Source of the DNA: Candidatus Omnitrophota bacterium
Lineage (GTDB): Bacteria; Omnitrophota; Gorgyraeia; 2-02-FULL-51-18
DNA length: 64,000 nt
NCBI GenBank assembly: GCA_022072175.1
Contig: JAJVIE010000003.1
Coordinates: 1,198,483 to 1,262,482 of the forward strand
Reading direction: 5' to 3'
A program made the position numbers and the translations under genes. The notes under the pieces are model-generated. The model saw only the letters and a list, made by a program, of their open reading frames with translations, was not told where the DNA came from and ran no database searches. Below are positions 41,084 to 48,974 of this stretch, piece after piece. Within the stretch, counting starts at the first letter, position 1. Every line of letters begins with the position of its first letter.

Positions 41084-41888
41084 CGGCGAGCTCCTCGGCG
41101 GACACGAACTCGATGTTGCGGGGCGTGCGCGCGTAGACGCGCACGTAGTCGATCACATGCGTCTGGGGGAACACCGTGTTCTTGTTGGGGTCACCCGGCC
41201 AATCGCCGCCCACGGCGGTGTTGAGGATGATGCGCATGGGCACATGCGGGATGTCGCGCGTCGAGGTGAAGCGCAGTTGTCCGTCCACGTACCAGCGCAG
41301 GGCGTCCGGCTCCCATTCGACCGCGAAGGTATGGAAATCCTCGGTGAAATCCGGTCCCACGTAGACCTCCCCTCTCCGATGCACGCGTCCGTCCGGGCCG
41401 TGAAAGTGATGCGTCATATGGACCTTGTCGGGATAGTGCCCGATGAGCTCCATGATATCGATCTCAGGGGGCCAGGAGTTGTCGTCGGGCATCAGCCAGT
41501 GCGCGGGCCACAGACCCTTGCCGCCGGGCAGTTTGGCGCGGACCTCATAGCGTCCGTAAGCCCGCGCGAACTTGCCGCGCGTCTCCACGAGGCCCGAGAG
41601 GTACGGTCTGCCGCCGCGCGATTCCTTGAGGCTCGTCAATGTGAGATGGCCATCGGACACCGACACCATCTCGGGGGAGTAGTACTGTTTCTCGTTGTTC
41701 TTGACGAGCGCGGCGTCCTCGGGCGTCCACTTGGACAGGTCGAGCCGCTCGCCCTCGAACTCGTCGTTCCAGATGAGGCGCCAACCGCCCTCCAGTTCCG
41801 CCGGGACCGATTCGGCCGCCACGGCCGGACCGGCACATCCCGCCAAGACCGCCAACGCGGCCATCGTGATCGCGTACCCGATGTTCAT
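41070..41888 (-). CDS. GH16-family beta-glucanase/galactanase lipoprotein
   Basis: This 272-residue protein has a lipoprotein signal (lipobox VLAGC) and a glycoside hydrolase family 16 jelly-roll. The catalytic motif PPEIDIMELIG contains both acid Glu residues and the Asp between them; LIWNDEFEG and GLWPAHWLMPD are further family marks. It would cut beta-1,3/1,4-glucans or related polysaccharides outside the cell. The start at ATG 41888 is chosen for GGAGG 8 bases upstream. Confidence 0.92.
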   Translation of the reverse strand: MNIGYAITMAALAVLAGCAGPAVAAESVPAELEGGWRLIWNDEFEGERLDLSKWTPEDAALVKNNEKQYYSPEMVSVSDGHLTLTSLKESRGGRPYLSGLVETRGKFARAYGRYEVRAKLPGGKGLWPAHWLMPDDNSWPPEIDIMELIGHYPDKVHMTHHFHGPDGRVHRRGEVYVGPDFTEDFHTFAVEWEPDALRWYVDGQLRFTSTRDIPHVPMRIILNTAVGGDWPGDPNKNTVFPQTHVIDYVRVYARTPRNIEFVSAEELADGRA

Positions 41889-41933
41889 CGACGCGCCCTC
41901 CACGGGTACTGTACCCGCAGGCGCGGACCGGCG

Positions 41934-42776
41934 TCAATCGCCGGAGGGGCCGACCGGCCCGATGGTGGAAGGGCCCTGTGACTGCGGGAAGAAGATCACG
42001 CGGTCCTTGCCGCTGCGCTTGGCGCTCATCATCGCCTGGTCGGCGCGCTCGACGAAGCGCCCCGCGTCCAGCTCTTCGAGCGTCTGGTAGGCGAAGAGTC
42101 CGAGACTGGCCGTCACGCGAACACCGCCGGGCACCCGGCCGCGCACAAAGGCCGTGGATTGGATGCGCGAGCGCACCCGCTCGGCGACCTCGATGGCGGA
42201 GGCGGCCGTGGTCTCCGGCAGGAGCAACAGGAACTCGTCCCCGCCATAACGCCCCACGATATCGATGCTCCGTACCGCTTCGTTGAGCGTCCGGGCGAAC
42301 TCCTTCAACAGGAGGTCCCCCACCAGATGGCCGTACGTGTCGTTGACGCTCTTGAAGTCATCGAGATCGACCATGATCCCGCAGATCCCCCGGCCGTGGC
42401 GGCGCGAACGCTCGATCTCCTTCTGCAGTTCCTCGAGGATGTGCCTGTGGTTATAGAGACCGGTGACGTCGTCGGTCATCGACTGACCCGCCAGGAAATC
42501 CATGTGGAGTTCCAACCGCCGCCGCTCCTCCTCGTTCCACCGGCGGTCGGACTCGAAATACCCGTACATGGAGAACACGCAGGCGCACAGGAGGGTGAGA
42601 TACAGGTAGAGCGACCCGTTGTCGCGCAGGTCCCCAAGGATCAGCGCGGGCTCGGCGGGGCCGATCACGACCAGCCGGAGCATCCAAATGAACGACGGCA
42701 CCACCCAGCCGACGGCCAAACCGGAGAGGACCCCGAAGAAGACCGATCTTGAGCGTCTGTGGGCACGCGTGCTCAT
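41934..42776 (-). CDS. membrane diguanylate cyclase (GGDEF)
   Basis: This 280-residue protein has two N-terminal membrane helices (about 14-35 and 53-72), a short coiled linker and a GGDEF domain (about 98-265). The active-site loop is RYGGDEFLLLLPET, with the substrate segment DLDDFKSVNDTYGH. An inhibitory RxxD site (RSID) lies exactly five residues before GGDEF, so product inhibition by c-di-GMP is expected. It is divergent from resB. Confidence 0.95.
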   Translation of the reverse strand: MSTRAHRRSRSVFFGVLSGLAVGWVVPSFIWMLRLVVIGPAEPALILGDLRDNGSLYLYLTLLCACVFSMYGYFESDRRWNEEERRRLELHMDFLAGQSMTDDVTGLYNHRHILEELQKEIERSRRHGRGICGIMVDLDDFKSVNDTYGHLVGDLLLKEFARTLNEAVRSIDIVGRYGGDEFLLLLPETTAASAIEVAERVRSRIQSTAFVRGRVPGGVRVTASLGLFAYQTLEELDAGRFVERADQAMMSAKRSGKDRVIFFPQSQGPSTIGPVGPSGD

Positions 42777-42858
42777 TCGGACCCTCCTTCCCCATTGTTA
42801 CTGTAGACCCGGACGGACGACTCGCGCGTGACGCCCGTCACGCCGTAGCCGATTCCGC

Positions 42859-42887
42859 TTGAAACCCCCTGTCCGCCGACCCATAAT
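42859..42887 (+). promoter_or_regulatory. sigma70-type promoter of the resB-ccsA operon
   Basis: TTGAAA (42859-42864), a 17-base spacer and CATAAT (42882-42887). The RNA would start about 14 bases before the resB ATG; no CRP-type dyad is seen here. Confidence 0.75.
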
Positions 42888-42907
42888 GAGGGCCTATTCG
42901 GACCGCC

Positions 42908-44644
42908 ATGAAACTCCTACGCATCCTTGGATCCCTGTGGACGGCTGTCGCGATCATCGGCACTCTGGCGGTGATGCTGACCGTTTCCACGCTCATCGAA
43001 TCGCACTACGGCACTCCCGTGGCCCAGCGCTGGGTCTACCGGGCGGGCTGGTTCGACGTGTTCCTGGCGCTGATCGCCGTCAACATCATCTGCTCGACGC
43101 TGACGCGGTGGCCGTTCAAGGTCCGCCACACGGGCTTCATCGTCACGCACATCGGGATCCTGATGGTATTGACCGGGTCGCTGTTGACCCGGCTGGTCGG
43201 CGTCGAGGGTCAGATCCTGCTCTATGAGGGTGAGGCCCGCGACCGGATCCAGACCTCGGACCTCGAGGTCGTGCTCCACCGGCACGGGTCGGCCGTCGCG
43301 TCGTTCCGCCTGCCCCAGGCCGGGTCCCGGCGGCCGTTCGATCTGTCCAAGCTCTCGGCCGGGCTCGGAGCGCGGATGGTCGCCTACACCGACCATGCCC
43401 GAGAGGAGACCCGGATCACCGAGGGCGGCCCCGAGGCGCCCGCCAACGCCGCGCTCGAGGTCCGTCTCAAGAGCGAGAGAGCGGGCTTCGACGGCCGCTT
43501 TCAGCTCGTCGAGAACCATCCCAACGACCCCCACGCGGACGAGATCGATATGGGTCCGGCCTTGATCGGACTGGCGCGCGGTCTGCCCGCCGAACCCGTG
43601 GCCGCCGGAGCGGAGAGCGTCGCCCCGCAACTGATCGTGCGCTCGCGCGCGGACGGCTCGTCGGTCTCCATCGACCTCGACACCCCCGCGGCCGAAACAC
43701 CCGTGAGCGCGGGCGTCATCCGCAACGTCCGTTTCATGCCCGATGCGCGGGTGAGCGCGGACAATCAGCTCGTCAACGCCGGCGAGGCTTACAACAACCC
43801 CGCGGTATTCTTCGAACTGGTCTCTCCCGACGGTTCGGTGACCCCCGTGTTCCGCTTCCATCGCTTCCCGGAGTTCGACTCCTCGCACGGCCGGGCCGTC
43901 CGCGCCAAGGACCTGGAGGTCGAGTTCCGCCTGCCGGGCGGCACAGCTACGGCCGCGCCGCGGAGCGGTCCGTCGCTGTTCTTCCATACCGATGGCGACG
44001 CCTGGATCTACGTCTCTTCCTCTTCGCGGGGCAGTGCGCGGGGTGAGGTCAGGCCCGGTGAGTCGACACCGACCGGCTGGATGGACTTCGCGTTCACCGT
44101 GGAGCGGACCTTCTCCAGGGCCAAGGTCCAACGCCACATCACGCCGGCCGCCGGGAGCGGGTCTCCGGCCGCCGAGCTGGAGGTCCTGCGGGGCGAGCGT
44201 CAGCTGTGGCAGGGCTGGGTCCCCGAGGCCGGATCGGTGGAGTTCACCGATGGCCCGGACCGTTACACCCTCGGCCTGCGCCGCGTGCCGCACCGCCTGC
44301 CGTTCGGCCTCAAGCTCAAGGATTTCCGCAAGATCGACTATCCGGGCAGCGCCGAGGCGATGGCCTATGAGAGCGACGTGGTGCTGGAGGATCCCTCGAC
44401 GAGCACGGTGATCCACAAGACCATCAGCATGAACAAGCCGCTCGACTACGCCGGCTGGCGTATCTTCCAATCCTCCTTCGCCCCGGACACCGGACAGGGC
44501 GAGGTCTCCATCTTCACCGTGGCCAAGAATCCGGGCATCACACTGATCTACTCCGGCAGTGTCGTGCTCTTCACCGGTGTGGTGCTCGTCTTTTTCGTGC
44601 CGCCCCTCTCTTCACTGCCGTCCAACGCAAGGAACCGATCATGA
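42908..44644 (+). CDS. resB: cytochrome c biogenesis protein ResB (system II)
   Basis: This 578-residue membrane protein has three N-terminal helices (SLWTAVAIIGTLAVMLTVSTL; VFLALIAVNIICSTLTRWPF; HTGFIVTHIGILMVLTGSLL), a large periplasmic domain and a final helix near the C-terminus, the ResB/Ccs1 layout. KPLDYAGWRIFQSSF near residue 510 is a family mark. With CcsA it exports haem and attaches it to CXXCH sites, so it serves the Nar and Nrf cytochromes of this window. Confidence 0.92.
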   Translation: MKLLRILGSLWTAVAIIGTLAVMLTVSTLIESHYGTPVAQRWVYRAGWFDVFLALIAVNIICSTLTRWPFKVRHTGFIVTHIGILMVLTGSLLTRLVGVEGQILLYEGEARDRIQTSDLEVVLHRHGSAVASFRLPQAGSRRPFDLSKLSAGLGARMVAYTDHAREETRITEGGPEAPANAALEVRLKSERAGFDGRFQLVENHPNDPHADEIDMGPALIGLARGLPAEPVAAGAESVAPQLIVRSRADGSSVSIDLDTPAAETPVSAGVIRNVRFMPDARVSADNQLVNAGEAYNNPAVFFELVSPDGSVTPVFRFHRFPEFDSSHGRAVRAKDLEVEFRLPGGTATAAPRSGPSLFFHTDGDAWIYVSSSSRGSARGEVRPGESTPTGWMDFAFTVERTFSRAKVQRHITPAAGSGSPAAELEVLRGERQLWQGWVPEAGSVEFTDGPDRYTLGLRRVPHRLPFGLKLKDFRKIDYPGSAEAMAYESDVVLEDPSTSTVIHKTISMNKPLDYAGWRIFQSSFAPDTGQGEVSIFTVAKNPGITLIYSGSVVLFTGVVLVFFVPPLSSLPSNARNRS

Positions 44645-46233
44645 GATCCCGCATACCTCTTACGCTGGCGCTGTTGTCCCTGACCCTCTGGACCGCTCCG
44701 CCTGCCTCCGCCGCGGACGAGGCGACACTGCGCGCGGCCGCCGTCCTGCCCATCCAGCACCGCGGACAGGTCAAGTCGTTCGAGTCGTTCGCCCGGCAGA
44801 CCTTGCGCCTGGTGGCGGAGCGCTCGTCCTTCGACAAGCGTCCCGCGACGCTCTATGTGCTCGATCTGATCAGCCGGCCGACCGGGATACTCGACAAGCG
44901 CTGGATCAGACTGGACCTCGAGGAACTGCGCGCCGCGCTCGAACTCGAGCGGGGACGCTCGTACTACACCTACGAGGAGATCGCTCCGGCCGCCGACAAA
45001 CTCGTCGAGTACGTGCGCTCGGCCAAAGCCAAGCGCGATGCCGACCAGCGCCCGTCGCTACTGGAACAGAAGGCCGAAACGCTGTACACCCGCATGGTCA
45101 CCGTGCGCGACCTGGCCGACGGCACCTCGCTCAGGCTCATGCCGGACGAGAAGGGCGCCGAGTGGCTCTCCCTCACCTCGCTGTCCAACGATGACCGTGA
45201 GCGTCTGGCGCGTATGCTGGTCGCTCACCGTGAAGGGCGTGTGGCGGATTTCGTGAAGCTGGCCGGCGAGTGGCGGAACCATGTGTTGTCCCGCACGGCC
45301 GACACCGTGCGGCGCAAGACGGACCTGGAGGCGCTGTACCACCGGCTGGAACCCTTCCATGGGTCGTGGGTCGCTTATCTTGTGGCTTTCGCGGCGTTCT
45401 CGATCCTGCCGCCGCTACGGGCGGTGCGTTGGGTCGGCGCGGCGGTTCTTGTGGCGGCCTTCGTCCTGCATACGGCCGGACTCGTCCTCCGAGTGCTCAT
45501 CCTGAGCCGCCCCCCCGTCTCCAACATGTACGAGTCGATCGTGTTCATGAACTGGGTCCTGATGCTCTCGGCCCTGATCTACGCCCTGGTCCGCCGTCAG
45601 ACGGCGATGCTCTCGGTGGGCGCGCTCATGAGCGCTCTGGTGATGATCTACGGTGACCTCCTGCCGATGGACCGCAGTCTCGACGTGCTGGTGCCGGTCC
45701 TGCGCAGCAACTACTGGCTGACCATCCATGTCATGACCATCGTCTCCAGCTACGGCGTGTACGGCTTGGCCATGGGCCTCGGCCACCGGCACCTGATCCT
45801 GGAGCGCCTGGGCCGCATGAACGATGCGCGTTCGCGTGAAACCTCCGCCGCGTCGATCTTCCGGACCATACAGGTGGGCACATTGCTGTTGGGTATCGGC
45901 ACGGTGCTGGGGGGTGTGTGGGCCAACGAATCGTGGGGCCGTTTCTGGGGCTGGGACCCCAAGGAAACGTGGGCGCTCATCACGTTCCTCGGGTACCTGG
46001 TGATCATCCACCTCAAGACGTTCCGTCATATGGGCCCGCGCGCGTTGGCGGTCAGCTCGATCCTGGGTTTCCTGCTGGTCCTCATGACCTGGTACGGGGT
46101 CAATTTCGTGCTCGGCCGCGGACTGCACAGCTACGGCCACGGCTCGGGCGGCGCCAGCTGGATCGTCTACTACCTGATCGCCGAGGCGCTCTTCCTGACC
46201 TGGGCGATCGGCCTTCGCCGCCGGTCCGGATGA
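44641..46233 (+). CDS. ccsA: cytochrome c biogenesis protein CcsA/ResC (system II)
   Basis: This 530-residue protein has a signal or helix, a periplasmic domain (about 25-235) and a C-terminal haem-handling membrane domain with the tryptophan-rich WGRFWGWDPKETWALITF (WWD motif) and conserved His residues. The long N-terminal extension is typical of the ResC type found with ResB. It overlaps resB by ATGA. The pair forms the cytochrome c synthase. Confidence 0.93.
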   Translation: MRSRIPLTLALLSLTLWTAPPASAADEATLRAAAVLPIQHRGQVKSFESFARQTLRLVAERSSFDKRPATLYVLDLISRPTGILDKRWIRLDLEELRAALELERGRSYYTYEEIAPAADKLVEYVRSAKAKRDADQRPSLLEQKAETLYTRMVTVRDLADGTSLRLMPDEKGAEWLSLTSLSNDDRERLARMLVAHREGRVADFVKLAGEWRNHVLSRTADTVRRKTDLEALYHRLEPFHGSWVAYLVAFAAFSILPPLRAVRWVGAAVLVAAFVLHTAGLVLRVLILSRPPVSNMYESIVFMNWVLMLSALIYALVRRQTAMLSVGALMSALVMIYGDLLPMDRSLDVLVPVLRSNYWLTIHVMTIVSSYGVYGLAMGLGHRHLILERLGRMNDARSRETSAASIFRTIQVGTLLLGIGTVLGGVWANESWGRFWGWDPKETWALITFLGYLVIIHLKTFRHMGPRALAVSSILGFLLVLMTWYGVNFVLGRGLHSYGHGSGGASWIVYYLIAEALFLTWAIGLRRRSG

Positions 46234-46685
46234 AGCTTCACCAACTGGAACGCGCCCAGACCGTCCCCGCCTCGCTTGAGAGGGTCTTCGCGTTCTTCAA
46301 GAGACCCGAGAATCTCGAGCGCCTGACACCCTCCGGTCTGGGCTTCAGGATCCTGACGCCGCGACCCATCGTGATGCGCGAAGGCGCGTTGATCGACTAT
46401 ACGATCCGCCTGTCGGGTCTGCCCGTCCGCTGGACGACGCTCATCACCCGTTACGAGCCGCCCCTCCGCTTCGTGGACGAACAACTGAGGGGTCCTTACG
46501 CGTACTGGCATCACACGCATGAGTTCAGGGAAGTGGCGGGAGGCACGGAAGTGAGCGACCGTGTCGTGTACGCGCTGCCGCTCGGCGCTCTGGGAGGGCT
46601 CCTTCACCGCCTGTACGTGCGTCAGGAGCTCGAGAGGATCTTCGGGTACCGCGCGGAAGCCATCCGCTCCGCGTTCGCCGGCTGA
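46230..46685 (+). CDS. SRPBCC (START-like) ligand-binding domain protein
   Basis: This 151-residue protein matches the polyketide-cyclase/dehydrase-like SRPBCC pattern: QTVPASLERVFAFFKRPENL at the start, RWTTLITRYEPPLRFVDEQ in the middle and a C-terminal helix (YVRQELERIFGYRAEAI). Members bind hydrophobic ligands; the target here is unknown. It overlaps ccsA by ATGA, so it belongs to the cytochrome c assembly operon, perhaps in haem or quinone handling (inference). Confidence 0.85.
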   Translation: MKLHQLERAQTVPASLERVFAFFKRPENLERLTPSGLGFRILTPRPIVMREGALIDYTIRLSGLPVRWTTLITRYEPPLRFVDEQLRGPYAYWHHTHEFREVAGGTEVSDRVVYALPLGALGGLLHRLYVRQELERIFGYRAEAIRSAFAG

Positions 46686-46700
46686 AAGAAGGGTCCGGCT

Positions 46701-47015
46701 CTATTCGTCGACCAACTGCTGGAAATCCGCCGCCGTCCCGGTATCCTCGACGGCGCCGTTCTTGAACTCCACGATGAACGTGCGGTCCTTCTTGCTCTTC
46801 TTCTGGTCCGCCGGGTCCTTGCTCTCATAGATGAAGAACTCGCCGTTCTTGAGCGGATACATCGCGTCGGGCTTGCCCAGCAGGTTGAGCACCTGGTCCC
46901 TGTTCATGCCCTTCTTGACGTCCCTGAGGAATTTGGGCGAACCGCAGCCTGCCAGCGTGGCCGCCAACAGCAGGACTAGAGCGGGTACGAACAACATCTT
47001 GAAGGGTCTGGCCAT
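46701..47015 (-). CDS. SmpA/OmlA-like small lipoprotein
   Basis: This 104-residue protein has a lipoprotein signal ending LAGC (Cys24) and a SmpA/BamE-like beta-sheet domain whose mark is VKKGMNRDQVLNLLGKPDA. BamE homologues help outer-membrane protein assembly, but many small relatives have no known role. The start at ATG 47015 has GGAG upstream. The AT-rich interval 47058-47090 between it and the plus-strand gene probably contains both promoters. Confidence 0.82.
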   Translation of the reverse strand: MARPFKMLFVPALVLLLAATLAGCGSPKFLRDVKKGMNRDQVLNLLGKPDAMYPLKNGEFFIYESKDPADQKKSKKDRTFIVEFKNGAVEDTGTAADFQQLVDE

Positions 47016-47094
47016 TTCGACTCCTGGGCGCTTCTCGTACGATGATGAAGTTGCTTTCTATTAACAAATTTTATCACAAATCGGCCGGTTTCGC

Positions 47095-47123
47095 TTGCCA
47101 GGAGGCCGCGCCGCGGATAAAAT
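47095..47123 (+). promoter_or_regulatory. sigma70-type promoter of the Spy-like gene
   Basis: TTGCCA (47095-47100), a 17-base spacer and TAAAAT (47118-47123). The RNA would start near 47130, leaving a 32-base leader with GGAGG before the ATG. Confidence 0.75.
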
Positions 47124-47161
47124 TTGACTGCGATCAACATCCAACCCCACGGAGGTCCGCA

Positions 47162-47662
47162 ATGAAGCGCGTGCTGTCCCTATTGACCGTTCTGTCCCTG
47201 CTCCTCATGCCGGCTGTCGCGATGGCCGATCATGGCGGCAAGTGCAACGCCGGATCCCAATGCCCGATGTCCAAGTGCCAGGATGGCGGCAAGAGCGATT
47301 GCGGTGAGTCCACTTGTCCGATCGCGGGCAAGATCCTGAAGAAGGCCGAGTTCTTCCTCGACAACGCCGAGGGCATCGGCCTGTCCAAGGAACAGATCAA
47401 GCAGATCAAGGACATCAAGCACACCACCAAGAAGGATATGATCTTCGCCGAGGCGGGCATGAAAGCGTTCTACCTCGACGTGAAAGCCAAGCTCTGGGAG
47501 GAGAAGGTCGATGTCGACGGGCTCAACAAGCTCATCGATGACGCGACGGCCGAGATGAGCAAAGGCGCCAAGAAGTCCGTGCAATCCTACGCCGAGCTCA
47601 AAGCGGTCCTGAGCGACGACCAGATGAACAAGGCCAAGGAGATCTGGAAGAAGAACTCCTAA
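47162..47662 (+). CDS. Spy/CpxP-like periplasmic protein with Cys-rich N-terminus
   Basis: This 166-residue exported protein has a signal peptide (residues 1-22), a Cys-rich segment with six Cys (CNAGSQCPMSKCQDGG, then SDCGESTC), and a helical body with two LTXXQ-like motifs (GLSKEQIKQIKDI and VLSDDQMNKAKEIW). Spy/CpxP proteins are chaperones or stress sensors of the periplasm. The Cys cluster suggests metal or redox sensing. It has its own promoter and terminator. Confidence 0.8.
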   Translation: MKRVLSLLTVLSLLLMPAVAMADHGGKCNAGSQCPMSKCQDGGKSDCGESTCPIAGKILKKAEFFLDNAEGIGLSKEQIKQIKDIKHTTKKDMIFAEAGMKAFYLDVKAKLWEEKVDVDGLNKLIDDATAEMSKGAKKSVQSYAELKAVLSDDQMNKAKEIWKKNS

Positions 47663-47681
47663 GAACGGCCCGCAAGACCCA

Positions 47682-47710
47682 GGGCGGTGCTCCGGCACCG
47701 CCCTTTTTTT
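47682..47710 (+). terminator. intrinsic terminator of the Spy-like gene
   Basis: A 9-bp perfect stem GGGCGGTGC/GCACCGCCC (47682-47690 with 47695-47703), a 4-base loop and TTTTTTT on the plus strand. Confidence 0.95.
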
Positions 47711-47724
47711 GTCTCCTCTCGCCC

Positions 47725-48153
47725 ACACCCTGACCTGCACAGGGGGTCTTCCGCATGGACTTTTAGGGTTATCCCACAAGGCCCCGACGACCCCCTGATC
47801 TCCCGGTCACGATCTCCCTTCGGCCTCGAGTCGACTTTTCTGGCTCCCAGGCACGATCGTCACTCGGTAAGTCGTGGGGCCCCTCGTCGGTGCAGCCCAG
47901 GCCCGCCGTCTCCCCTACGACTTACCTCGGACGGATCAGGAACTGTAGGGGAGCCGAAAAGTCGAACTCGGCCTTCGGGAGACCGTGACCGGGAGCTCAT
48001 GGACTCCTCTGCTACCCCCGAACGGGTGGCGCGGAACGGGGCGCCCCAAGAGGGCACAGGCGAAAGCCGAGCACTCTTGGGGCTGTTCCGCGACAGGACC
48101 CGTGAGGGGATACAGAAAGGTCTATAGGGAAGATCCTCTGTGCAGGTCTGGGG
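47725..48153 (+). ncRNA. candidate large structured RNA of about 430 nt, unknown class
   Basis: No convincing gene lies between 47711 and 48171, yet the interval is highly self-complementary. The ends close by a helix of about 24 bp (47728-47752 with 48128-48152, including an 11-bp perfect GACCTGCACAG/CTGTGCAGGTC). Inside are an 8-bp helix (47757-47764 with 48116-48123), a long arm of about 42 bp (47800-47848 with 47949-47995) capped by a 14-bp hairpin (47866-47879 with 47912-47926), and a second arm (48030-48037 with 48085-48092; 48043-48052 with 48074-48083) capped by GGC-GAAA-GCC. Four pairs are G-U on the plus strand and would be A-C on the minus strand; one pair shows the reverse, so the plus strand is favoured. 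No known class is recognised, and no promoter is seen at its left end. Confidence 0.65.
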
Positions 48154-48171
48154 ATCGGTAAGGTCGTTCTT

Positions 48172-48936
48172 TTAGCGCTGGACGGTCGAGTGGACCTTGC
48201 CGACGAAGAAAGGTCCGAGGGATTGGATGTACTTGGAGGTCTGCTGGGTCTTGCGCATATCCTGCACCAGGCGAGACAGCGGATAGAGCTGGGACGAGAC
48301 CAGCCCCAAGAGGAATTCATTGTCGTTGCGGTCCAGGCCGTGGCAAGCCAGGCGGATGTCATGCGCGAACCCGGCCGCGCCGTACCCCATGCCGAGCTTG
48401 GCATGCTCGAAGAGGATCTTGCGCTGTTCGTCCTTCTCGAGGAGCTCGAACTCGGGCTTGCGGCGCAGAGGGTACCAGACGGCCCACGGCAGTTCCGGGT
48501 TGAAGGCATTGCGGCGCGGCTTGCGCAGCAGCCACTCCTCGAGGTCCTGCTCGAACCCGGTCGAATAGGTCCTCCCGATCATCGTCATCTCCGGACGGGG
48601 GGTCAAGGACCGGAACGGCTCGGCGCACAGCACCGCGCGCGCCTGTCCCACGAACACCGAAGGGTCCTCGGCCAGGAGAAGCACGCCGATGCCGCGAGGG
48701 TCCGTCGCGTCGAGATACAGCACCGACTCGAGTCCGGCGGCCTTGAGCGCCGATGAGGCCGCTGCGGGATCGGAGCAGCCCGTATAGACCAGGAGTTCGA
48801 AGAAAAGACGCTTCTCGGAGCTCTGCGGCGCACCGTCCTTGGCGGCTCCGTATTCCTTGATGTCGGGCAACTCCGTCACGGCGGCGTAGCCGTGAGCGGG
48901 GCGTCCTCCTGCGGGTTGTGCGGTCGGGGCGTTCAT
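48172..48936 (-). CDS. chlorite dismutase family haem protein
   Basis: This 254-residue protein has the Cld-family C-terminal half: WAVWYPLRRKPEFELLEKDE, then the proximal-haem-ligand region ILFEHAKLGMGYG (His178), a candidate distal Arg195 before HGLDRNDNEFLLG, and TSKYIQSLGPFFVGKV. Family members either split chlorite to chloride and O2 or act as coproheme decarboxylase (HemQ). Nar enzymes can reduce chlorate to chlorite, so detoxification would make sense here; HemQ remains possible. The gene has a leaderless-type promoter. Confidence 0.82.
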   Translation of the reverse strand: MNAPTAQPAGGRPAHGYAAVTELPDIKEYGAAKDGAPQSSEKRLFFELLVYTGCSDPAAASSALKAAGLESVLYLDATDPRGIGVLLLAEDPSVFVGQARAVLCAEPFRSLTPRPEMTMIGRTYSTGFEQDLEEWLLRKPRRNAFNPELPWAVWYPLRRKPEFELLEKDEQRKILFEHAKLGMGYGAAGFAHDIRLACHGLDRNDNEFLLGLVSSQLYPLSRLVQDMRKTQQTSKYIQSLGPFFVGKVHSTVQR

Positions 48937-48944
48937 GGGTTAGG

Positions 48945-48973
48945 ACTTTACCACGGCGGAGGCCAAAGCTCAA
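48945..48973 (-). promoter_or_regulatory. promoter of the chlorite-dismutase-family gene, nearly leaderless
   Basis: The minus strand reads TTGAGC (48968-48973), a 17-base spacer and TAAAGT (48945-48950). The predicted RNA start is only about 2 bases before ATG 48936, and no ribosome site is visible. Confidence 0.6.
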
Positions 48974-48974
48974 T

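Noticed and set aside
47687-48127. A 146-residue plus-strand reading frame across the structured region
   Set aside because: It starts inside the terminator, has no ribosome site or recognisable domain, and its composition is explained by the self-complementary RNA-like sequence.
47725-48153. RNase P RNA, tmRNA, SRP RNA, 6S RNA or a group II intron as explanation of the structure
   Set aside because: The conserved RNase P core (GGAAAGTCC with its partner), the tmRNA tRNA-like end, the SRP GGAAG loop region, 6S layout and intron domain V were looked for by eye on both strands and not found.
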